From Cyclobacteriaceae bacterium YHN15 (GTDB lineage Bacteria > Bacteroidota > Bacteroidia > Cytophagales > Cyclobacteriaceae): a DNA stretch of 64,000 nucleotides. The position numbers and the translations under genes are program-made. Under the pieces are notes generated by a model. The model saw only the letters and a program-made list of their open reading frames with translations, was not told the origin of the DNA and ran no database searches. Numbering within the stretch: the stretch's first letter is position 1; each line of letters starts with the position of its first letter. The stretch covers positions 402,134 to 466,133 of the forward strand of contig RKQB01000004.1 of the NCBI GenBank assembly GCA_003797895.1, read 5' to 3'. Below are positions 9,818 to 19,140 of the stretch, piece after piece.

Positions 9818-11020
9818 ATGGCATTTCAAAACTTAAATTTAATTGAACCTATCCTTAAGGCATTGGCCAAGGAAGGTTACACCACACCCACTCCCATTCA
9901 GCAACAGGCCATTCCTTTGGCATTGAACGGACATGATGTCCTTGGTTGCGCTCAGACAGGAACCGGCAAGACCGCTGCATTCTCCATTCCCATCATACAG
10001 TTGCTCGCCCTGCAAAAACAGAGAAAGCCGGGAATAAAAGCATTGATCCTTACCCCAACCCGGGAATTGGCCATACAGATCGAGGAAAGCATCGCCGCCT
10101 ATGGCACCTTTGCAAATATCAGGCATACGGTAATTTTCGGAGGTGTTTCCCAACTCCACCAGACCAATGCCCTCAAAAGAGGCGTTGATATATTGGTAGC
10201 TACGCCGGGAAGACTCCTGGACCTGATCAACCAGAGATTCGTTGACCTGCGTCAACTCGAATTCTTTGTTTTGGATGAAGCGGACCGCATGCTGGACATG
10301 GGATTTATCCATGATGTCAAAAAAATCATAGCCCTGCTCCCCCAAAAGAGGCAGACCATGTTTTTCTCGGCCACCATGCCGCCGGAAATACAGAAATTGG
10401 CCGACACCCTTTTGAAAAACCCAAAGATGGTGGAAGTCACTCCTCCTTCCTCTACGGTGGATAAAATTGAGCAAAAACTCTATTACACCAACAAAAACGA
10501 CAAGCCTAAGCTTCTCCTTTACTTGTTGGACAAAGAAAATATAGACACTGCCCTGGTTTTTACCCGCACCAAACACGGGGCCGATAGGGTGGTAAAAGCC
10601 CTGTTGAAAGAAGGAATCAAAGCAGCCGCCATCCATGGCAATAAAAGCCAGAATGCCAGGCAAAATGCTTTGAGCGGTTTTAAAGCCGGTAAGCTCAGGG
10701 TCCTGGTGGCTACCGACATTGCAGCCCGTGGCATCGATATTGATGAACTGGCCAATGTGTTCAATTACGACCTGCCCAATATCCCCGAAACCTATGTGCA
10801 TAGAATAGGCAGAACAGGCAGAGCAGGAAATTCCGGAATTGCCATCTCTTTTTGTGATGGGGAAACACTCAAGGAACTGAAGGAAATCCAAAAACTCATC
10901 GGTAAAACCATTCCCGTCACGGAAAAGCACCCTTTCCCTATGTCCGGTGGAGCCATTGAAAAATCCGAAGCTCCCAAATCCAGAAACAATAACCAAAACC
11001 GAAGATTCCAAAGGAGGTAG
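9818..11020 (+). CDS. DEAD-box ATP-dependent RNA helicase, RhlE type
   Basis: RNA helicase that remodels RNA or ribonucleoproteins in the cytoplasm, probably in ribosome assembly or cold adaptation. All core motifs are present in order: Q motif ([12 protein letters not shown]), motif [22 protein letters not shown], motif II DEAD in [16 protein letters not shown] (FFSATMP), then in the second RecA domain [11 protein letters not shown] and [10 protein letters not shown]. The short basic tail ([14 protein letters not shown]) is typical of RhlE proteins and likely binds RNA. Length is 400 aa. A 400-aa open frame on the opposite strand is a codon-bias shadow. An ordinary core gene. Confidence 0.95.
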   Translation: MAFQNLNLIEPILKALAKEGYTTPTPIQQQAIPLALNGHDVLGCAQTGTGKTAAFSIPIIQLLALQKQRKPGIKALILTPTRELAIQIEESIAAYGTFANIRHTVIFGGVSQLHQTNALKRGVDILVATPGRLLDLINQRFVDLRQLEFFVLDEADRMLDMGFIHDVKKIIALLPQKRQTMFFSATMPPEIQKLADTLLKNPKMVEVTPPSSTVDKIEQKLYYTNKNDKPKLLLYLLDKENIDTALVFTRTKHGADRVVKALLKEGIKAAAIHGNKSQNARQNALSGFKAGKLRVLVATDIAARGIDIDELANVFNYDLPNIPETYVHRIGRTGRAGNSGIAISFCDGETLKELKEIQKLIGKTIPVTEKHPFPMSGGAIEKSEAPKSRNNNQNRRFQRR

Positions 11021-11125
11021 ATCAGTAATTCGGTTTTCCAAATCACATGTCTTGAAGCGAATTCATCCTATGATGTGGAGTCATAGGATGAATAAGCAAA
11101 CCCTATCTTTTTTATTCACGTTTCT

Positions 11126-11260
11126 TATCGTCGGCGATATCCATTTATGCTTCGGTTGATGAGTACAGCGCCGACTCTGGTGCCAGGCTGGGCATCTTTC
11201 AACCCGAGGGGTTAAAACCCCTGGTTATTATATCTATCGCCCCTAAGGGGCTGGTTTCGT
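11126..11260 (-). repeat. Family A palindromic repeat, minus orientation, degenerate
   Basis: A diverged family A copy in the 444-bp gap between two convergent genes: CGTCGGCGAT outer stem, GCGCCGACTCTG, then a GAGGGGTTAAAACCCCT hairpin and a GCCCCTAAGGGGC hairpin. In this copy the first stem is GTCGGCG / CGCCGAC, a paired change from the usual CGCCGGC stem. The rest of the gap (11021-11125 and 11260-11464) shows nothing gene-like. Confidence 0.8.
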
Positions 11261-11464
11261 TCAGTTTTTCAATTCCAATCTTTGCGTAACATAAAAGCGC
11301 AGCTTTCTCCCTGTCCTCCGTTTCTCCGTGGCAAAACTACTCTTAATGAAATACCTTAATTCCTGAATCCCTTAATGGTTCAACAGCGAAGCTACTAGGT
11401 ATCACGGCAGGTTTGTTTCATTCATTTTCCAATTCCCAAATCCGACTTCCCAAATCCGAAATTT

Positions 11465-12304
11465 TCACTCCACTCTTTCCACCATCCAATCCACCACATC
11501 TCCCATCACTTCCTCTTTCTCAAATTCATTGATCAATTCATGGTAAAGGCCCGGATAGCGGTGGAAGGTTTTATCGGTTGAGGATATTTTTCTGAAAAAC
11601 TCCTCCGTTCCCTTGGGATTGGTCAGCATATCCCCAGTGCCATGCATGAGGAGCACAGGGTGGTTAAATTGGCCTGCCGACACATCCACCTGCTTCATCA
11701 CCCTTAAAAGTTCGTAACCCGTTCTGGCAGGTATGGCATCACTGTACACCAAGGGGTCATCATTGTATTTTCTGACTTCCTCCGGATCGTGGGAAATTTT
11801 GCTGCTGTCCAGCTTGAGTACCTTGAGTTTCGGTGCCAGGGTACTGACCAAAGAAGAAGCGGCAATCAGAAGTTTTGACACATCATCTGCTGGTTTCAAA
11901 GCAGCGGCGCTCAGTATGATCCCCCTCGCTTCCGGTTGGTATTTCAAGACATAGGCAGCGGTCAAACCTCCCCCCATACTATGTCCGAAAATAAAAGCAG
12001 GAATATTGGGGAAATAGTTTTTCACCTTTCCAAAAAGGGCATCTATATCCCTGAGGTAATCTTCATAGTTTGAAAAATAGGCTGTTGGTTTGGGTTGGGA
12101 AGATTTTCCGTGACCCCTTCCGTCAAAAGTGAAAACCGCAATTCCGGCATCTACCATTTTTTGTGCCAGATGGGCATAGCGCGAACTGTGTTCCCCGAGC
12201 CCGTGTACAATCAGGACAGAGGCTTTGGCCACCTTCGGCATCCAGGCCTGAAGGTAGAGTTTTAATCCGTCGTGGGTGGTATAGTTTGTTTCGAGGTGGT
12301 TCAT
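11465..12304 (-). CDS. Alpha/beta hydrolase, monoacylglycerol lipase/lysophospholipase type
   Basis: Cytoplasmic serine hydrolase of the PldB/monoglyceride lipase group, probably cleaving monoacylglycerols or lysophospholipids. The oxyanion-hole motif HGLGEHS is at about residues 34-40, the nucleophile elbow GHSMGG has Ser109, and the triad is completed by Asp225 (GTGDMLTNP) and His255 (YPGLYHELINE). Length is 279 aa and there is no signal peptide. It is monocistronic on the minus strand and ends toward the helicase. The family assignment is firm; the physiological substrate is not. Confidence 0.92.
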   Translation of the reverse strand: MNHLETNYTTHDGLKLYLQAWMPKVAKASVLIVHGLGEHSSRYAHLAQKMVDAGIAVFTFDGRGHGKSSQPKPTAYFSNYEDYLRDIDALFGKVKNYFPNIPAFIFGHSMGGGLTAAYVLKYQPEARGIILSAAALKPADDVSKLLIAASSLVSTLAPKLKVLKLDSSKISHDPEEVRKYNDDPLVYSDAIPARTGYELLRVMKQVDVSAGQFNHPVLLMHGTGDMLTNPKGTEEFFRKISSTDKTFHRYPGLYHELINEFEKEEVMGDVVDWMVERVE

Positions 12305-12361
12305 GTTGCAAAAGATTTATTTGAAATTTACTGAAAATTGAAACAGAATTATCAACAATCA

Positions 12362-12545
12362 AAAAAAACGGTACGTCTTGTATTGTCATTACCCAAAAAG
12401 ATTTCCCCTCGGCTTCGCTCGGGGACCGTTTTTGTATGAGGAGTAAAGGGGAAGGGGATGCGGCTTCGCCGCATTCCATCCCCTCTCTCTAAAGCTGCAC
12501 CCCGGTGGCCGATCCCGATAGCTATCGCGGACGAGGCCCGATAAA
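12362..12545. repeat. Family C repeat, copy 1
   Basis: First of three direct copies of a ~180-bp element. Its hallmarks are a GTCTTGTATT..TCATTACCC lead, hairpin CCCCTCGGCTTCGCTCGGGG, a purine-rich spacer (GAGGAGTAAAGGGGAAGG), hairpin AATGCGGCTTCGCCGCATT, then GCACCCCGGTGGCCGATCCC and hairpin CGATAGCTATCG. It sits just upstream of the hydrolase start and just downstream of the GIY-YIG gene (both minus strand), so it is one of two direct copies bracketing that nuclease. Confidence 0.9.
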
Positions 12546-12589
12546 ATGAAAGTGTCAACTAAAGGAGGATATTCAAAGAATAATAGCCA

Positions 12590-12877
12590 TCACTTCTTTT
12601 CCTTGCTTTTCGACAATTCTTTTAATCTTTCAAGGTCTCCTCTTATCAGAGCATCTTTTTTTTTACCACTCCACTTCTGAACTTGTTTTTCTCTGTTAAA
12701 TGCTTCATCAATTCTATCAAATTGCTCGTAATACATTAATTTAACCGGGAGATGTTTTTTTGTAAAATTTGACCCCAAACCCATTTGATGTTGAGAAAAC
12801 CTCTCTTCAAGATTAGTTGTACTTCCAACATAAAATTGACCATTGCCACAAAGTAAAATGTACATGTAAGCTTTCAT
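12590..12877 (-). CDS. GIY-YIG nuclease family protein (UPF0213-like)
   Basis: Small stand-alone GIY-YIG domain, 95 aa. The motif halves are MYILLC and QFYVGST, followed by the conserved Arg (NLEERFSQH) and the catalytic Glu in AFNREKQVQKW, so the catalytic set appears complete. Such single-domain proteins are common in Bacteroidota genomes and their role is unresolved; DNA structure-specific cleavage has been proposed. It lies between two direct copies of family C repeats (copy 1 downstream, copy 2 upstream). That suggests the nuclease and repeat form one mobile unit, though no experiment supports this here. Confidence 0.9.
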   Translation of the reverse strand: MKAYMYILLCGNGQFYVGSTTNLEERFSQHQMGLGSNFTKKHLPVKLMYYEQFDRIDEAFNREKQVQKWSGKKKDALIRGDLERLKELSKSKEKK

Positions 12878-13015
12878 GATTTAAAAAATTCAACTTCCTT
12901 AAATTACAAAAATCAATTCACCTAGTCAAGCCTGGCTAGAGAGAACCAGGCTTATTGGTCTGATATTCTAAGTTATTTAGTTGTAAAGGGTAGCATGAAT
13001 AATCATTAATTCTAA

Positions 13016-13214
13016 AAAATCGGTGCGTCTTGTATTCTCATTACCCAAAAAGATTTCCCCTCGGCTTTGCTCGGGGACCGGTTGTGTATGAGGAGTAAAG
13101 GGGAAGGGGATGCGGCTTCGCCGCATTCCCTCCCCCTCTCTAAAGCTTCACCCCGGTGGCCGATCCCGATAGCTATCGCGGACGAGGCCCTGTAATTGAT
13201 ACTTTTACATTCCC
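13016..13214. repeat. Family C repeat, copy 2
   Basis: Second direct copy, nearly identical to copy 1 over 180 bp, with the same three hairpins (the first reads CCCCTCGGCTTTGCTCGGGG). It ends in GAGGCCCTGTAATTGATAC..TTACATTCCC, a tail shared with copy 3 but not with copy 1. It lies upstream of the GIY-YIG gene. Confidence 0.9.
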
Positions 13215-13260
13215 AATAGTCAGAAGAATAAAAAAATCCAGGGAATACCTTTAATTGTAA

Positions 13261-13437
13261 GTACCAAAAAATTCCCCTCGGCTTCGCTCGGGGACCGGTT
13301 GTGTATGAGGAGTAAGAGATGGGAGGGAATGCGGCTTCGCCGCATTCCCTCCCATCTCTCTAAAGCTGCACCCCGGTGGCCGATCCCGATAGCTATCGCG
13401 GACAAGGCCCAATAATTGATACTGTTACATTCCCACT
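13261..13437. repeat. Family C repeat, copy 3
   Basis: Third direct copy, only about 45 bp after copy 2, lacking the first ~35 bp of the lead. The purine spacer differs (GAGTAAGAGATGGGAGGGAA) while its pyrimidine partner changes to match (CCCTCCCATCTCTC), so the spacer and its partner form a long stem that is kept by paired changes. Gap sequence 13438-13528 is low-complexity (TCTTGTTTCTTGCCTC repeats). Confidence 0.88.
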
Positions 13438-13528
13438 TACAATTATCTTGTTTCTTGCCTCTTGTTTCTTGCCTCTTGTTTCTTGATTCTAATACATACA
13501 TTCTTAATTCTACATTCTACATTCCTCC

Positions 13529-14368
13529 TCACGGTATCCACTTTATCCCCTTAAAATTCGGCTTTCTCTTCTCCAGAAAAGCATTCCTTCCCTCTTTGGC
13601 CTCTTCGGTCATATAGGCCAATCGGGTTGCTTCCCCGGCAAATACCTGCTGCCCTACCATGCCGTCATCGGTCAGGTTCATGGCAAACTTCAGCATCTTG
13701 ATGGAGGTAGGGGACTTGGCCAAAATCTCCTGCGCCCACTGATAGGCGGTAGCCTCCAGCTCATCATGGGGAATGACTGCATTCACCATGCCCATATCAG
13801 CAGCTTCCTGCGCGGAATAATTTCTTCCCAAAAAGAAGATCTCCCTGGCTTTTTTCTGCCCCACCATTTTGGCCAGATAAGCGGAACCATAGCCCCCGTC
13901 AAAACTGGTCACATCCGCATCCGTCTGCTTGAAAATAGCATGCTCCTTACTGGCCAAAGTCAGATCACAGACCACATGCAAACTGTGGCCCCCACCTACT
14001 GCCCATCCCGGCACCACAGCGATCACCACCTTGGGCATAAAGCGTATCAGTCGCTGAACTTCAAGAATATTCAATCTGTGATAGCCATCCTCTCCTACAT
14101 ATCCCTGATGTCCCCTGGCCCTTTGATCTCCACCCGAACAAAAGGAATAAACCCCATCCTTTGGAGAAGGGCCCTCGCCAGAAAGCAAAACCACCCCGAT
14201 GGAAGTATCTTCCTGGGCATCATAAAAAGCATCATACAATTCAGCAGTGGTCTTTGGACGGAAAGCATTCCTGACTTCAGGCCGGTTAAAAGCTATCCTG
14301 GCCACCCCATCGCATTTTTTGTAGGTGATATCTTCGTATTCTTTGGCGGTTTTCCATTGTATCTCCAT
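13529..14368 (-). CDS. menB: 1,4-dihydroxy-2-naphthoyl-CoA synthase
   Basis: Crotonase-fold enzyme that closes the second ring of naphthoquinone in menaquinone synthesis, turning o-succinylbenzoyl-CoA into 1,4-dihydroxy-2-naphthoyl-CoA. MenB-specific segments are clear: FNRPEVRNAFRPKT, FCSGGDQRARG, the oxyanion-hole stretch GWAVGGGHSLHVVCDL, TSFDGGYGSAYLAK, and the C-terminal KRKPNFKGIKWIP tail. Length (279 aa) is normal. It is divergent from menE, which makes its substrate, so the 82-bp gap between the starts probably holds both promoters. Confidence 0.97.
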   Translation of the reverse strand: MEIQWKTAKEYEDITYKKCDGVARIAFNRPEVRNAFRPKTTAELYDAFYDAQEDTSIGVVLLSGEGPSPKDGVYSFCSGGDQRARGHQGYVGEDGYHRLNILEVQRLIRFMPKVVIAVVPGWAVGGGHSLHVVCDLTLASKEHAIFKQTDADVTSFDGGYGSAYLAKMVGQKKAREIFFLGRNYSAQEAADMGMVNAVIPHDELEATAYQWAQEILAKSPTSIKMLKFAMNLTDDGMVGQQVFAGEATRLAYMTEEAKEGRNAFLEKRKPNFKGIKWIP

Positions 14369-14450
14369 GGTATTTTTGGTTTAATTTTTTCCTGCAAGAT
14401 AACAGCCTTACGGGAATTTTGTTGATTTTTGGAAAAGGGACTTTATCAGC

Positions 14451-15518
14451 ATGGGCAAAATTATCATTCAAGGGCAGGAATTCACTTTTGAGCAAATCAA
14501 AACCGGGCTTTGGTCTGTACAGGATCCTTATTTCCATCAGGCCCTTTCCTTTTGCCGGGATTGGCTGAAGGGAAAAGGGGAATTCGAACTGTCCACCTCG
14601 GGTTCCACAGGAACTCCAAAAATCATACAGGTAAGCCGGAAACAAATGGAAATCTCGGCTAAAGCCACCCATGATTTTTTTGGGATTGAAAAAGAAGCCA
14701 AGCTTTTATGCTGCCTGAATACCCAAATGATTGCCGGAAAGATGATGCTGGTCAGGGGAATGGAATGGCATGCAATCATTTACCTGGTGCAGGCACAATC
14801 CAATCCTTTGGAAGAAGTGGATCAACTTTTTGATTTTGTCGCCATGGTCCCCCTACAGGTGGCAACTTGTATTGAAAATCCGTTTTCAAGAAGCAAATTG
14901 GCAAATATCAAGAACCTGATTGTCGGTGGGGCTCCCTCTTCGCCTGACCTATTGCAAAAAATCACTGAACTCAAACTGAAAGCCTACCAGACTTTTGGAA
15001 TGACAGAGACCGTTTCCCATGTAGCCTTGGCCGAAATTAGGGGAGGGGAATTGATCTACACCGTGCTGCCGGGGGTGAAAATCGGCCTTGATGATGAGGA
15101 TAAGCTTTGGATAGAAGCGCCCATGGCCAAAGAAGCCCGGCTTCAAACAAATGATGTGGTGGAATTGTTGCATCCCAAAGCGTTCAGATGGAAGGGCAGG
15201 GCTGATTTCACCATCAATTCAGGGGGCATCAAACTGCAACCTGAAATACTGGAGCCCAAAATGGCTGAAAGCATTCATTCCATCTTCGGTAACAGGAACT
15301 TCTTTCTCTTTGGAAAACCTGATGAAAAATTAGGGCAAAAACCTATTCTGGTAATCGAATTTCCCAAAGATGAAAAAAGGGCACTGGATTTGTTAAATAA
15401 ACTGAAAGCAGTGCTCGAACGCTATCAGGTTCCCAAAGAGATCCTGTTCAATCCCGAGTTTACCAAAACAGCGTCAGGGAAAATCAATAGAACTGCAACT
15501 TTTAATAAATCCTTATGA
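14451..15518 (+). CDS. menE: o-Succinylbenzoate-CoA ligase (AMP-binding)
   Basis: Acyl-adenylate-forming enzyme that activates o-succinylbenzoate with ATP and CoA for menaquinone synthesis. Adenylation motifs are present: the P-loop STSGSTGTPKI near residue 47, YQTFGMTETVSH (A5), GRADFTINSGGIKL (A8 hinge) and KTASGKINR with the catalytic Lys near the C-terminus. At 355 aa it is shorter than the ~450-500 aa enzymes of other phyla, as is usual for Bacteroidota MenE, which lack much of the N-terminal subdomain. Divergent from menB and overlapping the next gene by 4 bp. The product assignment leans on this neighbourhood. Confidence 0.9.
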   Translation: MGKIIIQGQEFTFEQIKTGLWSVQDPYFHQALSFCRDWLKGKGEFELSTSGSTGTPKIIQVSRKQMEISAKATHDFFGIEKEAKLLCCLNTQMIAGKMMLVRGMEWHAIIYLVQAQSNPLEEVDQLFDFVAMVPLQVATCIENPFSRSKLANIKNLIVGGAPSSPDLLQKITELKLKAYQTFGMTETVSHVALAEIRGGELIYTVLPGVKIGLDDEDKLWIEAPMAKEARLQTNDVVELLHPKAFRWKGRADFTINSGGIKLQPEILEPKMAESIHSIFGNRNFFLFGKPDEKLGQKPILVIEFPKDEKRALDLLNKLKAVLERYQVPKEILFNPEFTKTASGKINRTATFNKSL

Positions 15519-15937
15519 AAACATTATTGTTCTTCTTAGTCCTCATTGCCATGGTTTATACAGACCAAAGTAGCGCCAAACTCACTTTGACAGTTAACAA
15601 AGTCAAAAATGACAAAGGAGTGGTCAGGGTTCTCTTATTTGATAAAGCGGCAGGTTTTCCCGATGATGTAGAAAATGCGGTGAAAAATGCTTCTGTTAAA
15701 ATCACAGGAGACAAGGCGGTCATCACTTTTGACAACCTTTCCCCAGGCACCTATGCCTTATCAGTGTTTCATGACAGTGAAAACACGGGCAAGCTCAGGA
15801 CCAATGCTTTTGGAATACCCAGGGACGGCTACGGTTTTTCCAACAATGCCTCAGGCACCTTTGGACCGCCTTCCTTTGAAAAAGCGGCCTTTAAAGTGAA
15901 TGCAGGGGACAATAAGGTCAGCATTGACCTGAAGTGA
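15515..15937 (+). CDS. DUF2141 domain-containing secreted protein
   Basis: Short exported protein of 140 aa with a signal peptide (MKTLLFFLVLIAMVYT...SSA) and a beta-rich DUF2141 domain: LTLTVNKVKNDKGVVRVLLFD, then VTFDNLSPGTYALSVFHD-like segments (here ITFDNLSPGTYALSVFHD) and FGIPRDGYGFSNNASG. The family's function is unknown; it is widespread in Bacteroidota. Its ATG overlaps the menE stop (ATGA), so it is probably co-transcribed with menE, but no link to menaquinone is known. It converges with the helicase gene, with one base between stop codons. Confidence 0.9.
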   Translation: MKTLLFFLVLIAMVYTDQSSAKLTLTVNKVKNDKGVVRVLLFDKAAGFPDDVENAVKNASVKITGDKAVITFDNLSPGTYALSVFHDSENTGKLRTNAFGIPRDGYGFSNNASGTFGPPSFEKAAFKVNAGDNKVSIDLK

Positions 15938-15938
15938 T

Positions 15939-17078
15939 TTAAAGTTTGAAATCAATATTCATAGCATCGATCAATTCCACCCTTCTTCCCATCTTTTTTT
16001 GGATGACTTTGAAATGATGTTCTTCCTCTTCTGATACCAGGGAAATGGCCTCTCCTTCGGATCCGGCCCTCCCGGTACGTCCTATGCGATGTATATAATC
16101 TTTGGGAGATCTTGGCAGTTCGTAATTGATAACATGGGGAAGAAGTTTGATATCTATGCCTCTGGCCGCCAGATCTGTAGCGACCAAGACCCTGATTTTT
16201 CCAGCCTTGAATTTGGTCAGGGCATCTGTTCTGGCTCCCTGGCTCTTATCACCATGAAAGGCCACTGCTTCAATGCCGTGTTTTTTTAATTTATAGGCCA
16301 CATTATCGGCAGTTCGTATTGAAGAAGCAAAAACAAGCACCTGTTGCCAGTTTCCTTCCTTGATCAGATGCCGCAACAAAGGCCCTTTGTATTCATTTGG
16401 AACCAAATAGGCCGACTGGACAATGAGTTCCGGGGCAATTTTATCCTGCTCAATTTCAATTTTAATTGGATGATGAAGGAGTTTTTGGATCAATAGTTCC
16501 ACCCCTTCTTCCATGGTCGCAGAGAAAAGGATGTTCTGTCGCTTTTTGGGTAATCTGGACAGAATCTCATCCACTTCCAATTTAAATCCAAGGTTCAGCA
16601 CCTTATCCGCTTCATCCAAAACCAATACCTGCAGTTTATCCAGGTGGATGGCATTCCTTGAAAGCAGGTCCAATAACCTTCCGGGGGTGGCAACCAATAT
16701 TTCTGTTCCGTGAAGGTTCATCATTTGGGGATTGATGGACACCCCTCCGAAAACAGCCATGGTTTTGATCTTTCTGGGTAAAAACTCTCCGAACATCTTC
16801 ACCACTTCCTGAACTTGGGCTGCCAGTTCCCTTGTGGGAACAATGACCAATACAGGAACACTTCTATCTTTTGGGGTGTCTTTTTCCACCAGCATCTGCA
16901 GAAGTGGCAGGACATAAGAAGCCGTCTTTCCTGAACCCGTTGGCGCTATGCCCAGTATATCTTTTTTTTGCAAAATGGCCGGAATGGCCTGTATTTGTAT
17001 GGGGTAGGGGCTTTCATATTTCGCTTTGGTGATGGCATCCATCAAGCGCTCGGACAATCCTAAGGAGGAAAAATTCAT
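15939..17078 (-). CDS. DEAD-box ATP-dependent RNA helicase
   Basis: Second DEAD-box helicase in the window, 379 aa. Motifs in order: Q motif (YESPYPIQIQAIP), [53 protein letters not shown], then ATDLAARGIDI and [16 protein letters not shown]. There is almost no C-terminal extension, unlike the other helicase here, so RNA targeting would rely on the core or a partner. Cytoplasmic RNA remodelling is the likely role. Single gene on the minus strand. Confidence 0.95.
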   Translation of the reverse strand: MNFSSLGLSERLMDAITKAKYESPYPIQIQAIPAILQKKDILGIAPTGSGKTASYVLPLLQMLVEKDTPKDRSVPVLVIVPTRELAAQVQEVVKMFGEFLPRKIKTMAVFGGVSINPQMMNLHGTEILVATPGRLLDLLSRNAIHLDKLQVLVLDEADKVLNLGFKLEVDEILSRLPKKRQNILFSATMEEGVELLIQKLLHHPIKIEIEQDKIAPELIVQSAYLVPNEYKGPLLRHLIKEGNWQQVLVFASSIRTADNVAYKLKKHGIEAVAFHGDKSQGARTDALTKFKAGKIRVLVATDLAARGIDIKLLPHVINYELPRSPKDYIHRIGRTGRAGSEGEAISLVSEEEEHHFKVIQKKMGRRVELIDAMNIDFKL

Positions 17079-17149
17079 TGAATCATTTTTTTTACAAAGT
17101 TAGGGTTTATCGCTGAGGTATTGGCAATGGGATGTGAAATTGAATTTCC

Positions 17150-17225
17150 GAAAGAGGAGTGGAGAGTGAGGAGGGTAGAGTGAGGAGTGGAAAGTGAGGA
17201 GTTGAGAATGAAGAATTTTGAATTT
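17150..17225 (+). repeat. Family B G-rich array
   Basis: Imperfect GAGGAGTGGAGAGTGAGGAG repeats (7-nt-like units GAGTGAG, GAGTGGA) ending in the typical family B tail TTGAGAATGAAGAATTTTGA. The remaining ~220 bp before the next gene contain palindrome fragments (CCTGTCTGCCGACAAAGGC) and TTGAACCAGTCGGT, a family A end. Confidence 0.8.
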
Positions 17226-17450
17226 AGAATGAATGTCATGGTTCCGGGCTTTAGAAAGATATAGTAAAGTTTTTGGTTGAGAATTGGAAATTGTTCGAAA
17301 CAGCCCCTAGGGCCTGTCTGCCGACAAAGGCTGACTTGAACCAGTCGGTCTTCGGTCAACCAACCCCAAAACAAAAATCTTTCTTAAAAAAAAATACATT
17401 TCTTATTTAACCACTGATAAAAAACTCCCAACAATTCATTTCCATAATCT

Positions 17451-17458
17451 TACTTTTG
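17451..17458 (+). promoter_or_regulatory. Possible -7 promoter box (TACTTTTG) for the ATP-grasp gene
   Basis: TACTTTTG fits TAnnTTTG and lies 20 bp before the ATG, giving a very short leader. No clear -33 TTG box is seen in the preceding AT-rich sequence. Confidence 0.5.
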
Positions 17459-17477
17459 TGGCCAAATAGCGAAACAA

Positions 17478-18650
17478 ATGATTTTATTGGATTACCCATA
17501 TACCTCAGACTTTCTGATAGAAACCGTCGTAAGGAACCGATTTCCGGTGGTGGCCACCAAAGAAGCCAAAGAAATCCTCCAGGGAAGAAATGCCAACCTG
17601 ATCAGCGAGGCCGATGCCATAGCTTTTGTCAAGGCCAATCCTTTAAACCCTGTTTACACGAATTCGGAGAACAGCATTGCCTGGATTCAGCAAAACCTGA
17701 AGGATACACCCTTGCCCGGAAAAATTGAAACCTTTAAAAACAAGTTCAGATTCAGGGAGCTGATCCAAGATGCTTATCCTGACTATTTCTTCAAATCTGC
17801 CTCTTTATCGGAATTGGGGAAAATGGATATCAGCGGCTTCAAATTCCCTTTCATCATCAAACCTGCTGTAGGATTTTTCAGCATCGCTGTACATAAAGTG
17901 GATAAGGCGGAAGATTGGCCGTCCATTGTCGGAAAAATTGAAGAAAAGATTGAAAAAACCAAGGCATTGTATCCCAAAGAGGTAGTAAGCAATACGGAAT
18001 TTATCATCGAGGAATATATCCCTGGGGAGGAATACGCATTCGACTGTTATTTTGATGAAAAAGGAGAGCCTGTAATTTTAAATGTACTCCACCATGTCTT
18101 TACTTCGGAATACGATGTCAGCGACAGGGTTTACTCCAGTTCAAAGCAAGTGATAGACAGGCTCTATCAGCCTATTATGGATTTTCTTTATATGATAGGT
18201 TCGAAAATCGATTTAAGAAATTTCCCCTTACATATTGAAATCAGGGAAACACAGCCCGGGAAAATCAATCCTATAGAAGTAAATCCCATGAGGTTTGGGG
18301 GCTGGTGCACCACGGCAGACCTGACCTGGTTTGCTTATGGCATCAATTCTTATGAATATTTTTTCAATGCCAAAAAGCCTGATTGGGAAAAAGTATTTGA
18401 AAACAGAAAGGACAAAAAGTACAGTCTCATCCTCCTGGATAACCAATCTGATGTGGACCAAGAGGACATAGATTATTTTGACTTTGATGCCATTGCCAAA
18501 GATTTTGAGAATCCACTACATGTCCGAAAGGTGAATATGGACAAATTCGGGGTATTCGGTTTCCTGTTTACAGAAACCAGCAAAGGAAATGAGCGGGAAC
18601 TGGAGGAAGTCCTGCATTCCGACCTGAAGAAGTATATGGTGTTGAAGTGA
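17478..18650 (+). CDS. ATP-grasp domain-containing protein
   Basis: 390-aa cytoplasmic enzyme with an ATP-grasp fold, which normally forms a carboxylate-amine (or thiol) bond through an acyl-phosphate. ATP-binding segments visible: FPFIIKPAVGFFSIAVHKV (Lys in the first strand), EFIIEEYIPGEEYAFDCYFD, and the metal-binding end HIEIRETQPGKINPIEVNPMRFGG with the Glu and Asn ligands. The N-terminal ~90 residues look like a pre-ATP-grasp domain. I do not recognise the specific substrate; biotin carboxylase-like or amino-acid ligase-like proteins of this group exist. A monocistronic unit with a promoter-like box just upstream and a family B repeat right at the stop codon. Confidence 0.85.
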   Translation: MILLDYPYTSDFLIETVVRNRFPVVATKEAKEILQGRNANLISEADAIAFVKANPLNPVYTNSENSIAWIQQNLKDTPLPGKIETFKNKFRFRELIQDAYPDYFFKSASLSELGKMDISGFKFPFIIKPAVGFFSIAVHKVDKAEDWPSIVGKIEEKIEKTKALYPKEVVSNTEFIIEEYIPGEEYAFDCYFDEKGEPVILNVLHHVFTSEYDVSDRVYSSSKQVIDRLYQPIMDFLYMIGSKIDLRNFPLHIEIRETQPGKINPIEVNPMRFGGWCTTADLTWFAYGINSYEYFFNAKKPDWEKVFENRKDKKYSLILLDNQSDVDQEDIDYFDFDAIAKDFENPLHVRKVNMDKFGVFGFLFTETSKGNERELEEVLHSDLKKYMVLK

Positions 18651-18770
18651 GGAGTGGAGAGTGAGGAGTGGAGAGTTGAGAGTGAGGAGTGGAGAGTGAT
18701 GAGTGGAGAGTGAGGAGTGGAGAGTGAGGAGTGGAGAATGAAGAATTTTGAATTTTGAATGAGGAATGAA
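18651..18770 (+). repeat. Family B G-rich array directly after the stop codon
   Basis: About 90 bp of GAGGAGTGGAGAGT units, then the family B tail GAGAATGAAGAATTTTGA..GAATGAGGAATG. The array begins at the TGA of the ATP-grasp gene. Between here and 19140 I see only short palindromes, including a GAGACTCTTCCTTCGTCAGA-type repeat near 18955-18985. Confidence 0.85.
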
Positions 18771-19140
18771 ATGGTTTCAGGTGGGGAGTTGTTTTATGGT
18801 TCTGAGACGGAAAGGTGTTCTGTAAACGGTAATTAATGAAAAAGGCCTATCCTTGTCACTTCGAGATTTTAAAATTTGGCATATACAGAAAGGTTATGAC
18901 ATATGTTTAATCGTCATTCAGAGCGAGGAACGAGCGAAGAATCTCCTCTGGTTTGGGAGACTCTTCCTTCGTCAGAGTGACGCACATTTCTGTCATTGGT
19001 ACGAAGGAGAAGTCTAAATAGAATTCGGTTGAGAATTAGAATTGGTAAATGAAAGAAACCAGCCCAGTCGCGCAAATAGTAGTTTCGATTTTGAACCATT
19101 AAGATTAAGGAATTAAGGTTTTCATTTAGAAAAATATTTA

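Noticed and set aside
9839..11041. 400-aa open frame antisense to the RhlE-type helicase
   Set aside because: It mirrors the helicase frame almost exactly and has no domain, membrane or codon-use support. A shadow of a well-supported gene.
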